From Petaurus breviceps papuanus (taxonomy: Eukaryota > Chordata > Mammalia > Diprotodontia > Petauridae): a DNA stretch of 64,000 bases. Made by a program: the position numbers and the translations under genes. The notes beneath the pieces are model-generated. The model saw nothing but the letters and a program-made list of their open reading frames with translations. It was not told the origin of the DNA and searched no databases. The stretch lies in NCBI GenBank assembly GCA_028583685.1, contig JAMXIF010001194.1:854753-918752 (forward strand), in the 5' to 3' direction. Numbering within the stretch: position 1 is the stretch's first letter; the number at the start of each line of letters is the position of its first letter. Shown in pieces: positions 32,657 to 42,345 of this stretch.

Positions 32657-32740
32657 CGTGTGTTCGTGTGGGATTTGGATGAGACGATAATTATTTTTCA
32701 CTCCTTACTCACGGGAACTTTTGCATCTCGATATGGAAAG
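32657..32740 (+). CDS. EYA2: EYA2 internal coding exon (start of EYA/HAD phosphatase domain, WDLDET motif)
   Basis: An 84-base exon of exactly 28 codons, phase 0 at both ends, with acceptor ctttcatcacag and donor gtaagt at 32741. It reads [14 protein letters not shown] then [14 protein letters not shown], identical to my memory of human EYA2; EYA1 has [13 protein letters not shown] with TGSYANRYGR and EYA4 has TGSYAQKYGK, so this is the most diagnostic exon for the paralogue. It opens the C-terminal EYA domain, a haloacid-dehalogenase fold that acts as a protein tyrosine phosphatase (for example on phosphotyrosine 142 of H2A.X) and also binds SIX proteins. In WDLDET the first Asp is the nucleophile and the Asp two residues later the general acid/base; both are present. 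The following exon (expected to begin DTTTSV- or similar) was not found before 64000. Confidence 0.97.
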
Positions 32741-33890
32741 GTAAGTCCAGTTGGCTTCTTTTTCAGTGTTGCTGTCCAGCCAAATTGCACTGAGAACTGT
32801 GGGGGCAGCTAATATGGCAGCTTCTTAGACAGATGTGTCTGTTCAATCAGACCAAATGCTTTAAAAACTCCTCTGGAATTTTCCTCGAACATATGAAAAT
32901 TAAATTAGTTTGCTTTCCTATTGTCTCCATCTCCTTTCCTTTAAAAGTTTGTGTGTCATTCAACTCCATAAGACATAGAGCTGTTATTCTTTAACTGTCT
33001 TTCTCCGTGGAGAAATAGGGACTTTGTAGCCAAAAAAGGGATTATCCTAGCTTGAAATAATGTAACATACTTTCTGGTAGTCTGCTATTTACCTGAAGAG
33101 TCTCAGACAAATGAGCTTCTTTTTCTTTCTATATATTTTTTTTGAAAGAAGGAAGCATTGTTGGCTGCTCACTATCTTAACAACAGTTTCACAGATGCAT
33201 TATCCACAACTCATTGAGGAGATACATCTAATTAGAAATCTGGGTGAGCATCACACACAAAAAAATGAATACCCAAGGGATCATGGAAGAAACATTGAAA
33301 TAAATTTAATAATGCAAAATATATTCAGCTATTAAAAAACCCTACACCGGCAGGTTCTTTTAGTTAGTCCCATAGACTTTATTTCAATTGAATAATGGCT
33401 AAACAACATATGTCTTCTTTATAGGAGGGGGGGAATGAGGGAAGGACAATACTGTTATCGTCTTATTAGAGGTGGGTGACCTGTTTGACAGCTGTTTCCA
33501 CACATGGGTTAGAGCACTATAGCTTCATCAGAAACTGGAAAATAATCCTGTTTCTGTTTAGAGAGCAGGAATATGATTTGACATCATCTCATAGCTTTTG
33601 CAGCTGGACATGTTTTACGAGGGTCCTAACAAGCTGGATGTATAATTAGCAAGATAGATTTATTGTCTGCCATTATGTTGTAAAGGATATAAAAATGGTG
33701 TTGGTGGTGTAGAAATCTGTTGCTGAGTTGGAATTCTGTTAATATATCTAGCAGTGCCTCCTGGAAATCCAGTACTCAGTTCTGAGCTGTGGTCTGCTCA
33801 GGTGAGAATTTCACTTGGTTGAAAACAATGGACTCGAAGCATTCTACAGCAGATGGAACATGTGCCAAGTGTAGAAAACAGCCTAATGGG
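32741..33890. other. Intron sequence after the WDLDET exon, few recognised repeats
   Basis: No repeat assignment over most of this stretch. It is AT-rich and has no exon-like frame that continues the EYA domain. Confidence 0.45.
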
Positions 33891-33894
33891 AAAT

Positions 33895-33983
33895 ATCATT
33901 GGAACCTAGGGGCCAGGAGGCCTAGTTTCTGATCCTAACTCTGTCACTAACTCATTGAGTGACCTTTGGCAAGTCACTCTCCA
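33895..33983 (+). mobile_element. MIR head and core, cut by a MAR1-like SINE
   Basis: tttctgatcctaactctgtc, gagtgacctttggcaagtca; sequence after 34190 may be its tail. Confidence 0.6.
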
Positions 33984-34188
33984 TGACAAATTTTGGGTTT
34001 TCTTGGCAAAGATACTGGAATGGTTTGCCAGTTCCTTTTTTATAATATTACAGATGAGGAAACTGAAGCAAACAGGTTTAAATTACTTGCCCAGGGCTAC
34101 ACAGCTAGTATTTGACCTCAAATTTGAACCCCGGTCCTCCTGACTCCAGAGTCAGCCCTCTATCTGCTATGCCACCTAGATGCTCCCC
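33984..34188 (-). mobile_element. MAR1-like SINE, antisense
   Basis: gggttttcttggcaaagata, cagatgaggaaactgaagca, cagggctacacagctagtat, tctgctatgccacctagatg. Confidence 0.87.
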
Positions 34189-34262
34189 CATTTCCTTATT
34201 AAAAGCTTAGACTAAATGAATTCTGGTCTCCCATCTCCAATATTTAATCACTCTTATGAAAA

Positions 34263-34375
34263 GAATCAATTAATCATCAAGCCTTTATTAAACACCTACT
34301 ATGTGTCAGTCCCTAGGGCAACAATTACAAAAGTGAAACAGTCCCTATTCTCAGGGAAAAGAAATATAGTAAGTT
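34263..34375 (-). mobile_element. L2 3' end, antisense
   Basis: aagcctttattaaacaccta, ctatgtgtcagtccctaggg. Confidence 0.75.
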
Positions 34376-34459
34376 CTACTCCATGTGGTCTTGACATTCA
34401 GTGGCTTCCCTGAGCGGTTTAGCTTAGGTCTCACCTCCTCCCTGAAACCATCCCCTCTC

Positions 34460-34610
34460 TCTCCTCTGAGCAAACTCTCTCCTGGGCCATCAGCAGTTAT
34501 CTTGACTTTTGTCTCTCCATCTCTCTTTGATGACTCTGGAAGAAAGTGGAAGGCTGACAATGGAACTTTGCTTCAATTAAATCCAATTCATGCACAAGTC
34601 AAGAGAAGGA
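34460..34610 (-). repeat. Unassigned marsupial repeat, copy 2, antisense (arm of an inverted pair)
   Basis: Its reverse complement aligns with 35510-35655: gttccattgtcagcc, ccactttcttccagagtcat, agacaaaagtcaagataact and gatggcccagg are common to both. The unit is also similar to 13055-13260. Confidence 0.75.
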
Positions 34611-35160
34611 GAAGCAAACACTTTCTCCTCTGATCTCCTATCTTTATAATACATTGGTCAGTTAATCAACAGCTGCCTTGCATAATTAGTAATCTTTCTC
34701 TGTGTATATATCTTTCTCCCTGAACTGAATTGTAAGTCCCTTAAGGGCAATCAGTGCTTGCCATTTGATTGAAGATACATGTTAAAGTGGCAAATAATAA
34801 AGAACTGCAAAAAAGGCTGAGTCCTTTAGGGACAACTGTAAGATATTCTTGGATCCATCTTTGGTTCTTTCCCATTATGAAACTTGACTTTCCACTCCCT
34901 CATTAGTTTCCTGCAATATGAAGAGTAGACCTTAGCATCATTTGTGGCTCTCCTGGCCAAAAGTGCTTATGAATCTATTTCTCACACTCTATGGTCATGG
35001 ATCTCCCTTTGGGGATCTCCCAAATACATAGTTCATGATCTGTTTGGAATCTTAGCTGAGACCTACTTTGAATGCTCACTATTCAGTCTACCTGCTTGCC
35101 CATATAACTTGGTTAGTGGGATCAGCTGGTGACCCTGACTGCTAAGGTAGCTACAGATTC

Positions 35161-35315
35161 CTTTTTTTTTTAAAGCAATTGGGGTTAAGTAACTTGCTCA
35201 AGGTTACACGGCCAGGTGTTTCTGGGTGGGTGCTAAGTGTCTGAGCCTGGAACCAATCCCAGGTCTCCCGACTCCGGGCCGGCACACTTACTCACTGCTC
35301 CACCTGGCTGTCCCT
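35161..35315 (-). mobile_element. WSINE-type SINE, variant subfamily, antisense, with perfect 14-bp duplication
   Basis: gtagctacagattc at 35147-35160 and 35316-35329 is unchanged, so the insertion is young. Variant block caggtgtttctgggtggg then aatcccaggtctcccgactc, as at 20241-20395. Confidence 0.95.
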
Positions 35316-35466
35316 GTAGCTACAGATTCTTGAAACAATTGGTTGAAGAGTAGATGACTGACCGCCTGGCATCTGTATCATCTCAGGTATCAGATGCTGA
35401 GATGTAAACACAGACATGGATAAAGGATTTGTCTTCCACTTACATGCAGCCTAGTGTCTAGGACTT

Positions 35467-35530
35467 CTTGTTGTTGTTGCTGTTGCAGTTGTTGCTGTTC
35501 TTCTTCTTCTACTTCTCCTCCTCCTTTTCT
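35467..35530. repeat. TTG/TTC/TCC trinucleotide run
   Basis: cttgttgttgttgctgttg, ttcttcttcttctacttctc then ctcctcctcc; impure. Confidence 0.85.
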
Positions 35531-35700
35531 TGACTTGTTCATGAATTGTATCTAATTGAGGCACAGTTCCATTGTCAGCCTCCCACTTTCTTCCAGAGTC
35601 ATCAAAGTCCAATGGAGAGACAAAAGTCAAGATAACTGTTGATGGCCCAGGTTGCAGCCTAGCTTCAAGGACAGCTCAGCCCAAGGGGATGGACACGATG
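35510..35700 (+). repeat. Unassigned marsupial repeat, copy 3, sense (arm of an inverted pair)
   Basis: Partner of 34460-34610 in the opposite orientation, about 0.9 kb away. Both arms happen to give the peptide LPESSK with GETKVKIT and DGPG, which reflects shared DNA rather than evidence of a protein. Confidence 0.75.
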
Positions 35701-35761
35701 ACCCTAGAATTCTATTTGTGGTTCACCAGGTCAGCTGTTGTTAGAAGGAGCATCAGTTCAT

Positions 35762-35925
35762 AGTATCACAGAATTTTAGGGCTAGAGGGACCCTTTTAGA
35801 GATCATCCAGTTTTATAGAAAAGGAAGCTGAGGCCTAGGGAAGGGAGGTGACTGACCCAAAGTCACCTAGCTAGTAAATGACAAAGCTGGGATTAGGACT
35901 CTAATCTCCTAAATCTCACGTCAGT
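35762..35925 (-). mobile_element. MIR-family SINE, antisense
   Basis: ttttagggctagagggaccc, gaagctgaggcctagggaag, aagtcacctagctagtaaat. Confidence 0.75.
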
Positions 35926-36005
35926 ATGATCATTTTGGGGATCTTTTAGACCATACCCAGGTTGCCTTCACCTGCAGCTAGATTTAATTGAGGTCACCAT
36001 CTATG

Positions 36006-36108
36006 GCTGTCCATTAGATTTTAAGATCCTTGAGAGAAGGGACTATCTTTTGTATAACACAGTGCCTGGCATATAATAGGTTCTTAATAAATGTTTACTG
36101 ATGAATGG
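36006..36108 (+). mobile_element. L2 3' end, sense
   Basis: gattttaagatccttgagag, agtgcctggcatataatagg, ttcttaataaatgtttactg. Confidence 0.82.
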
Positions 36109-36244
36109 TTGAAATTGGTGGGAGTTCAGAAAGCTGTGGGGAGCACACAAGTCCTATGATCTCACTGATAAGGAACACCTAGTGAGAAAATGACCTTTAC
36201 CAGTACAGCTTTGCAGTGTTCTGTATCTGAGTAATCTGAGTGAG

Positions 36245-36375
36245 TTTTCTGGAACACTGAGAAATAAGTGACTTACCCAAGTCATACAGCCAAAATATAT
36301 ATATCAAAAGTGGAACTTGAACCCAGGTCTACCCAACTTCAAAATCAGTTTTCTACCCTTTATATCACCCAGCCT
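36245..36375 (-). mobile_element. MIR fragment, antisense
   Basis: aagtgacttacccaagtcat, aacttgaacccaggtctacc. Confidence 0.7.
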
Positions 36376-36540
36376 CTCTGTGATTGAGATTTCCACATAT
36401 TCTCATTTTTACTGGTAGAGTGTAATATTTACAAAATGTCTTTTGTAAGTGACTAGGTACACAAGTGCCCTAAAAATTTGGGGTGAATGGTCTTAAATTG
36501 GAGCAGAATTGATGCATGATAGGCATTAGAAAGAACTTGC

Positions 36541-36776
36541 TAGACTATTTTCTTTATTGATTTTTTTTGTTCTTTCTCTTGGTTTCTCCCATTCATTATA
36601 ATTCTTCTGTGCAACATAACTAACGTGAAAATGTTTTTAATAGGAATATATATGTAGGGACCATATCAGATTGCATGCCATCTTGGGGAGGGAGGGAAAA
36701 AAAATGTAAAACTTATGGAAGTGAATATTGAAAACTAAAAATGAATAAATAAATATTTTTAAATTATGCTAATTTT
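36541..36776 (+). mobile_element. L1 3' tail, sense
   Basis: ttgtgcaac-type 3' UTR: gaccatatcagattgcatgc, catcttggggagggaggg, A run, gtgaatattgaaaactaaaa and an A-rich tail that abuts an antisense L1-type tail. Confidence 0.78.
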
Positions 36777-37012
36777 TAGTTTACAACATTCATTTCCACA
36801 AGATTTTGAGTTATAAATTTCTTCCCTGTCTTTCCCCTACCTACCACCCCAAAACAGTGATCCCACTGAATATCCCCTCCCCCAATCTGCTCTCTCCTAT
36901 ATCCTCACCCATCCCCCTCCAACTTTCCAGTAGGGCAAGATGGATCTCCATACCCTAGTGCCTGTATATCTTATTTTCCAGTTGCATGTAAAATAATTAT
37001 AATAATAATATT
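36777..37012 (-). mobile_element. L1-type 3' tail, antisense
   Basis: tttagtttacaacattcatt, gattttgagttataaatttc, cttattttccagttgcatgt, then taataataat. It is a second antisense tail just before the HAL1 tail and may be a separate truncated copy. Confidence 0.65.
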
Positions 37013-39551
37013 TTTAAACATTTTATTTTAAAACTTTGAATTCCAGATTCATTCCCTTCTTCCCTCATCACCCACCCTTACTGGGAAGATAAGCTATTCA
37101 ATATAGGTTGTACATGTGTAGTTACGCAAAACATTTCCATAGTGGATATATTGTGAAAGACTGACTATATTTCCCTCCATCCTATCCCACCCCCACTTGT
37201 TCTGTTTTCTACTTTGACCCTGTCCCTTTTCAAAGGTGTATGCTTCTAACTACCCTCCCCCCCAATCTGCCCTCCCTTTTATCATTGCCCCTCTTATTCC
37301 CTTCCCCCCTATTTTCCTGTAGGGTAAGATAACCCAATTTAGTGTGTATGTTATTCCCTCCTTAAGCCAAATTCAGTGAGAGTAAGCTTGACCCATTCCC
37401 TTTTGCCTTCCTGTTCTTCCCCTCCATTGTAACAGTTTTCCCTTGCCTTTTTTATGAGATAACTTACCCTATTCTGTCTCTCCCTATCTCCTCTCATTAT
37501 ATTCCTCTCTCAACTCTTAATATTATTTTTTAAAATATTATCCCTTCCTGTTCAGTTGATTCTGTGCCCTCTGTCTATGTATAACTGTACACATATATAC
37601 ACACACTCACATATGTATTCATATGCAAATATACCCTTCTGTATAGACATATATGTATGTATACATATATATATATACATTTATATTCCCTTCAACTATC
37701 CTCATACTGAGAAAACTTTCATAAGTTACAATTATCATTTTTCCATGTAGGAATATAAATAGTTCAACTTTGATAAGTTCCTTATGGTTTCTTTTCCCTG
37801 TTTATTCTTCTCATGCTTCTCTTACTTCTTGTATTTCAATGTCAGATTTTCTATTCAACTCTGGTTTTTTCATCAAGAATGCCTGAAAGTCCTCTATTCC
37901 ATTGAATGACCATATTTTCCCTGAAATATTATACTCAGTTTTGCTGGGTAAGTGATTCTTGTTTTTAATCCCAGCTCCTTTGATCTCTGGAATATCATAT
38001 TCCAAGCCCTTCAATCCCTTAATTTAGAAGCTGCTAGATCTTATGTTATCCTGATTGTGTTTCCACAATATTCAAATTGTTTCTTCTTGGCTGCTTGTAA
38101 TATTTTCTCCTTGATCTGGGAACTCCAGAACCTGACTATGATATTCCTAGGAGTTTTCTTTTTGGGATCTTTTTCAAGAGGTGATTGGTAGATTCTTTCC
38201 ATTTCTATTTTGCCCTCTGGTTCTAAAATATCAGGGCAGTTTTCCTTGAGAATTTCTTGAAGGATGATTTCTAGGTTCTTTTTTTGTTCATGGCTTTCAG
38301 GTAGTCCAATAATTTTAAAATTATCACTCCTGGATCTATTTTCCAGGTCAGTGGTTTTCCATTGAGATATTTCACATTGCCTTCTATTTTTTCATTTGTC
38401 TGGATCTATTTAATAGTATTTTGATTTCTCATAAAGTCACTAGCTTCCATTTGCTCCAATATAATTCTGAAGAAATGATTCTCTTCAGTGAGCTTTTGAA
38501 ATTCTTTTTCCATCTGGCAAATTCAACTTTTTAAGGCATTCTTCTCCTTATTGGCTTTTGGGGCCTCTTTTGCCATTTTAATTATTTAATTTTTAAGGTA
38601 TTATTTTCTTCATTCAGGATGTTGACTTGCTTTACATGATTTTCTTGCATCATTCTCATTTCTTTTCCCAATTTTTCTTCCACTTCTCTTACTTGATTTT
38701 CAAAATCCTTCTTGAGCTCCTCCATGGCCTCTAATCAATTCATATTTTTCTTAGAAGCTTTTGGTGCAGGAGTTCTGACTTTGTTGTCTTCCTCCCATTC
38801 CATGCTTTGATCCTTTTTGTCCCCAGTAAAGGAATCTAAGGTTTGGTTGCTGTGTTTGCTTTGCTTCCTTTGCTTATTCATGTTGCCACTCAATTACTTG
38901 ACTTTTGAGCTCTTTGCCAAGGTAGAACTCTGCTTCCAGAGAGGAGAGCTTTGTGCCAAATCACTAGGGTTTTTGCAGCTGCCAGAGCTATTAGTTGGGT
39001 GCCCTCTCTGCAGCCCCCACAAACTCTGGCTCACTGGTCACATACCCCAAGACAGTGATCCAGATCCAAGCAGGTTAATGCAAGAGCAATTACCCTCTGA
39101 ATGGTTGCTTGGTCCCCCTACAACCTGCAGGCCAGAAGCTCTGAAGAAGCTATGTGGAGGTGACTGCACGGCCATGGTGCCTCTGCCACTTCTCACCCTG
39201 GGGACACGCTCCTAGTCCCCCTCTATTCCAACAAGGTTCCACACTGACCTTTTACTTTGTCTTTGGCATTTATGGGTTGATAGTTCTGGAAACTGCCATA
39301 GCTTCTGGTGTCTACTCCAGCTGCTGCTGGTCGGGGCCACCCTGGCTCAGCTCCCAGCATGCTGCGATGAACCCTTCCCGTACACCTACTGGACTGTCTT
39401 CAGTGGGAGATTTGTTTCTCTTTGTCACTTTGTGGGTTTTGTGGCTCTAAAATTTTTTAGAGCCATATTTTGTGGGTATTTGAGGTGGTTATGGGGGGAG
39501 CTCACAGAGTTTTCTTGCTTCTACAGTGCCATCTTGGCTCTGCCCCCCCCC
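37013..39551 (-). mobile_element. HAL1 (half-L1) element, antisense, near full length
   Basis: Read on the minus strand: a 5' UTR starting gggggcagagccaagatggc near 39551; an L1 ORF1-like frame from ATG at 38881 to about 37811; then a 3' UTR of roughly 0.8 kb ending aaaataaaatgtttaaaaat near 37013. ORF1 begins MNKQRKQSKHSNQ, has a coiled-coil part rich in Glu/Lys (EELKKDFENQVREVEEKLGK), and an RNA-binding part giving NIIVRFWSSQIKEKIL, CGNTIRIT and YPAKLSIIFQGK, matching L1 ORF1p (HIIIKF..., GKPIRIT, YPAKLSI). No ORF2 lies between ORF1 and the 3' UTR, which defines HAL1. In-frame stops show it is dead; such elements depend on L1 ORF2 in trans. Confidence 0.85.
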
Positions 39552-39731
39552 AAGTAATTTTTTTAAAAAGAACTTACTAAGAGTTCTCTGCCATCATGGA
39601 ACTAGATGAAATATCTCTGAGGTCCTCCCGGACATCCTGTGATTCTCTGAGCAGTGGGCACTGTAGAAAAAGGGGCCTTGAATGTCAGCATCAGTTACCT
39701 AATGTAAGATTTAGGCACCTGCTATGCACTA

Positions 39732-40172
39732 GGTAGGGCAACTAGGTAACGCAGTGTATAGAGTGCTTGGCTTGGAATCAAGAAGACTCATCTTCATGAG
39801 TTCAAATCTGGTTTCAGACACTTATTAGCTTTGTGACCTTGGGCAAGTCACTTAACCCTGTTTACCTCAGTTTCCTCATCTATAAAATTGAATTGGAGAA
39901 GGAAATGGCAAACCACTTCAGTATCTTTACCAAGAAAACCCCAAATGGGGTCATGAAGAGTCTGACTCTGGGGCGGCTAGGTGGCACAGTGAGTAAAGCA
40001 CCAGCCCCGGAGTCAGGAGGACCTGAGTTTGGTTCCGGCCTCAGACACTTAACACCCACACACAAAAAAACTAGCCATGTAACCTTGGGCAAGTTACTTA
40101 ACCCCAACTGCCCTCTAAAAGGCAAAAAAAAAAAAAGAGTCTGACTACTGAAAAGACTGAGCAGTGACAATT
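39732..40172 (+). mobile_element. MAR1-like SINE, itself split by a WSINE-type SINE
   Basis: Head ggcaactaggtaacgcagtg, body gagaaggaaatggcaaacca and ccccaaatggggtcatgaag up to 39967; end gactactgaaaagactgag after the second SINE. Confidence 0.88.
39968..40134 (+). mobile_element. WSINE-type SINE, variant subfamily, inside MAR1
   Basis: ggggcggctaggtggcacag, tgagtaaagcaccagccccg, gagtttggttccggcctcag, ttaccc-type tail. Duplication aagagtctgact at 39956-39967 and 40135-40146, perfect. Confidence 0.95.
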
Positions 40173-40254
40173 ATTCATTGACCACTCTACAGGATTCAGC
40201 AGCATGGAACATGGTCCTTGTCCTCCTGGAGATTACAGATAGAGAAAGGAAACA

Positions 40255-40450
40255 GAAACTCACATTTCCATAATACAGTTTACAAAACACTTTTCCTCAT
40301 AGAGACCCCCGTGAGGTATACAAATATAATTATCCTCATTTTAGAGATGAGAAAAATGAGGTTCAGAATAAGGAAGGGCTTTGCCTATGACCCCACAGCT
40401 AGTAAGGGGTCTCCCCAACTGTATGCCACTCTCTCTCTACACCACACTCA
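40255..40450 (-). mobile_element. Ther1/MIR SINE, antisense
   Basis: cagtttacaaaacacttttc, cattttagagatgagaaaaa, gaccccacagctagtaaggg. Confidence 0.72.
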
Positions 40451-40494
40451 TACAAAATTTTTTTAAATTCAGTTCAACAAGTCAGTCAGAATAT

Positions 40495-40715
40495 ATTGGT
40501 AGCACAGAAAAATAAGAAAAGCTTTGGATTTTTTTAATCAGAGCTTGGAGCAAAGGAGTTTCAAATCTTGATTTTGCTACTTGCCATCTATATGATCTTG
40601 GACAGGTCACTTCTCTCTTGAACCTCAGTTTTTCTCTATGTAAAATGGGAATATAGGGCAGAGTTGTGTCCATTATTGATAAATTGCCTTTCAGCTCTAA
40701 TATTCTACAATCCTA
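40495..40715 (+). mobile_element. MIR SINE, sense
   Basis: gatcttggacaggtcacttc, gaacctcagtttttctctat, gtaaaatgggaatatag, ttcagctctaatattctac. Confidence 0.75.
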
Positions 40716-40771
40716 CAACATTTTGAGTAATAAAAAAACTCATGAGGAAGAGACTCTTGTCATCTCTTGTC

Positions 40772-40981
40772 CAGAGGTTCTTAACCTGGGACTCAAGGAC
40801 CCCTGAGGGTCTGTGGATAGATTTCAGAGGGTCTATAAACTTGAGTGGGGGGGGGGGATAATTACATCTTTATTTTAAAATAGTTTCCTTTGTAATCCTA
40901 TGTGGTTTTTTTATGGATTTAAAACCATTATTCTGAGAAGAGCTCCCTAGGTTTCATCAGGCTGCCACAGGGTCCAATACT
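40772..40981. mobile_element. hAT-like non-autonomous DNA element, copy 2
   Basis: cagaggttcttaacctggga opens it; ggtctgtggatagatttcag, gggtctataaacttgagtgg, ttacatctttattttaaaat, and cattattctgagaagagctc follow. A run of G lies at 40848-40857. Confidence 0.72.
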
Positions 40982-41091
40982 ACAGCTCTTATCAGGTAAC
41001 TTCCTAGTGTAGAGCACTAGCACAACCACAAGTGTCCTGACCATAAATAACCCTGAGTACTTTTGCAAGGGCCACTCCATCTAGATGCTTT

Positions 41092-41143
41092 GGTGATGGT
41101 GATGGTGATGGTGATGGTGATGGTGATGGTGATGGTGATGGTG
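41092..41143. repeat. Pure (GGTGAT)n hexamer tract, about 8.7 units
   Basis: Perfect hexamer repeats without interruption for 52 bases. It would code for alternating Val-Met if translated, but there is no gene here. Confidence 0.97.
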
Positions 41144-41189
41144 TACAAATTTTTTATGTCCTTTTTATCCATTAAAAAAAAAAGATTTT

Positions 41190-41340
41190 GGGGGCGGCTA
41201 GGTGGCGCAGTGAGTAAGCAGTGGCCCCAGAGTCAGGAGGACCTGAGTTCCATTCCTGCCTCAGACACTTAACACAAAAATACTAGCCATGTAACCTTGG
41301 GCAAGTTACTTAACCCCAATTGGCCACCAAGAGGCAAAAA
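41190..41340 (+). mobile_element. WSINE-type SINE, variant subfamily
   Basis: gggcggctaggtggcgcagt, gagtaagcagtggccccaga, gagttccattcctgcctcag, gggcaagttacttaacccca. Likely duplication aaaaagatttt before and aaaagagattt after. Confidence 0.88.
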
Positions 41341-41449
41341 AAAAGAGATTTCCACCAAAATGTAGCACCTAATTTTCAGCATTTCTTCTCTTACATCTTC
41401 TAAAAAGTATCCTCTTCCTAGCTGGAGCATAGCAGGAAAAAAAAAAAAA

Positions 41450-41620
41450 CTAAATTGGAAGGCAGAAGATCTGGATTCTAGTCCTGGTCCTGTCACTTAC
41501 TAGCCATCTGAACTTGACAAATCCCTTCTCTTTTCTGGGTCCTCAGATTTTTTTTCTATTCTAAGAAAAAGGAGGTGGGACTTAGATGGTCTTTAAGGTC
41601 CCTTCCTACTCTTAACATTT
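41450..41620 (+). mobile_element. MIR SINE, sense
   Basis: gatctggattctagtcctgg, tcctgtcacttactagccat, ggtctttaaggtcccttcct. Confidence 0.75.
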
Positions 41621-41693
41621 TGTTCCACTCTTGGAAGTTTCTTCATTTCTGATTGTTTTCCTTATATGCAAAAGGTGTCTTTGTATTATAGTA

Positions 41694-42345
41694 TTTCATT
41701 TGTCAAACATTTATTTAGCACTTACTATGTACTAGGCATTGTGCTAAACACTGGAATTACAAAAAGGCAAAAAAAACAATCCCTGCCCTCATGGAGCTCA
41801 CAATCTAATCTTCGAGACAATATAGAAAAAAAAAAAAAACAAAGATTCAAACAAGATATATACAGGGTGAATTGGAGGTAATCTCAAAGGGGAGGCACTA
41901 AGGTTAAGGGGGATCAAGAAAGACTTCCTGGGGCAGCTAGGTGGCGCAGTGAATAGAGCACCGGTCCTGGAGTCAGGAGGACCTGAGTTCAGATCCAGCC
42001 TCAGACACTTAACATAAAAACTAGCCTTGTGACCCTAGGCAAGTCACTTAACCCCAATTGCCTTCCAAAAAAAAAAAGAAAGAAAGAAAGAAAGACTTCC
42101 TACAGAAGGTTGGGTTTTAGTTGAATCTTGAAGAAAGGAGGGGAAGCCAGGAGGTGGAGGTGAGAAGGGACAGTACTCCAGGTATGGTAAAAAGCCAATG
42201 AAAAAAATGGATTTGGGAAATGGAATATCTTGTTTGAGGAGCACTAAGGAGACTCATGTCACAGGCTCTTGGGATATGTGGAGGGGAGTGAATCCAGACA
42301 GAGTTGCAAACATTGACTTCCATCATCCTATTCTACTAAAACATT
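41694..42345 (-). mobile_element. L2 3' half, antisense, split by a WSINE1-like SINE
   Basis: catttatttagcacttacta, ccctgccctcatggagctca, caatctaatcttcgagacaa, then after the SINE ggttgggttttagttgaatc and ggaagccaggaggtggaggt. Confidence 0.85.
41930..42087 (+). mobile_element. WSINE1-like SINE with 14-bp target-site duplication
   Basis: ggggcagctaggtggcgcag, gagcaccggtcctggagtca, aagtcacttaaccccaattg. aagaaagacttcct at 41916-41929 and 42088-42101, perfect; the tail has grown an (AAAG)n run. Confidence 0.95.

Larger units (their letters stand above)
39685..40250 (-). mobile_element. L2 3' end, antisense, split by a MAR1-like SINE
   Basis: ttaggcacctgctatgcact before the insertion and gaacatggtccttgtcctcc then tggagattacagatagag after it. 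Confidence 0.65.

Noticed and set aside
34351-35763. Two similar peptides (LPESSK...GETKVKIT...DGPG) that look like a conserved protein
   Set aside because: They come from two copies of one interspersed repeat in opposite orientation; no further coding support.
38817-39450. Frames of 98-132 codons with hydrophobic segments, like a small membrane protein
   Set aside because: They are on the strand opposite to the HAL1 5' UTR and ORF1, so they are antisense of a LINE.
41063-41272. Val-Met repeat peptide
   Set aside because: A translation of the (GGTGAT)n tract running into a SINE.
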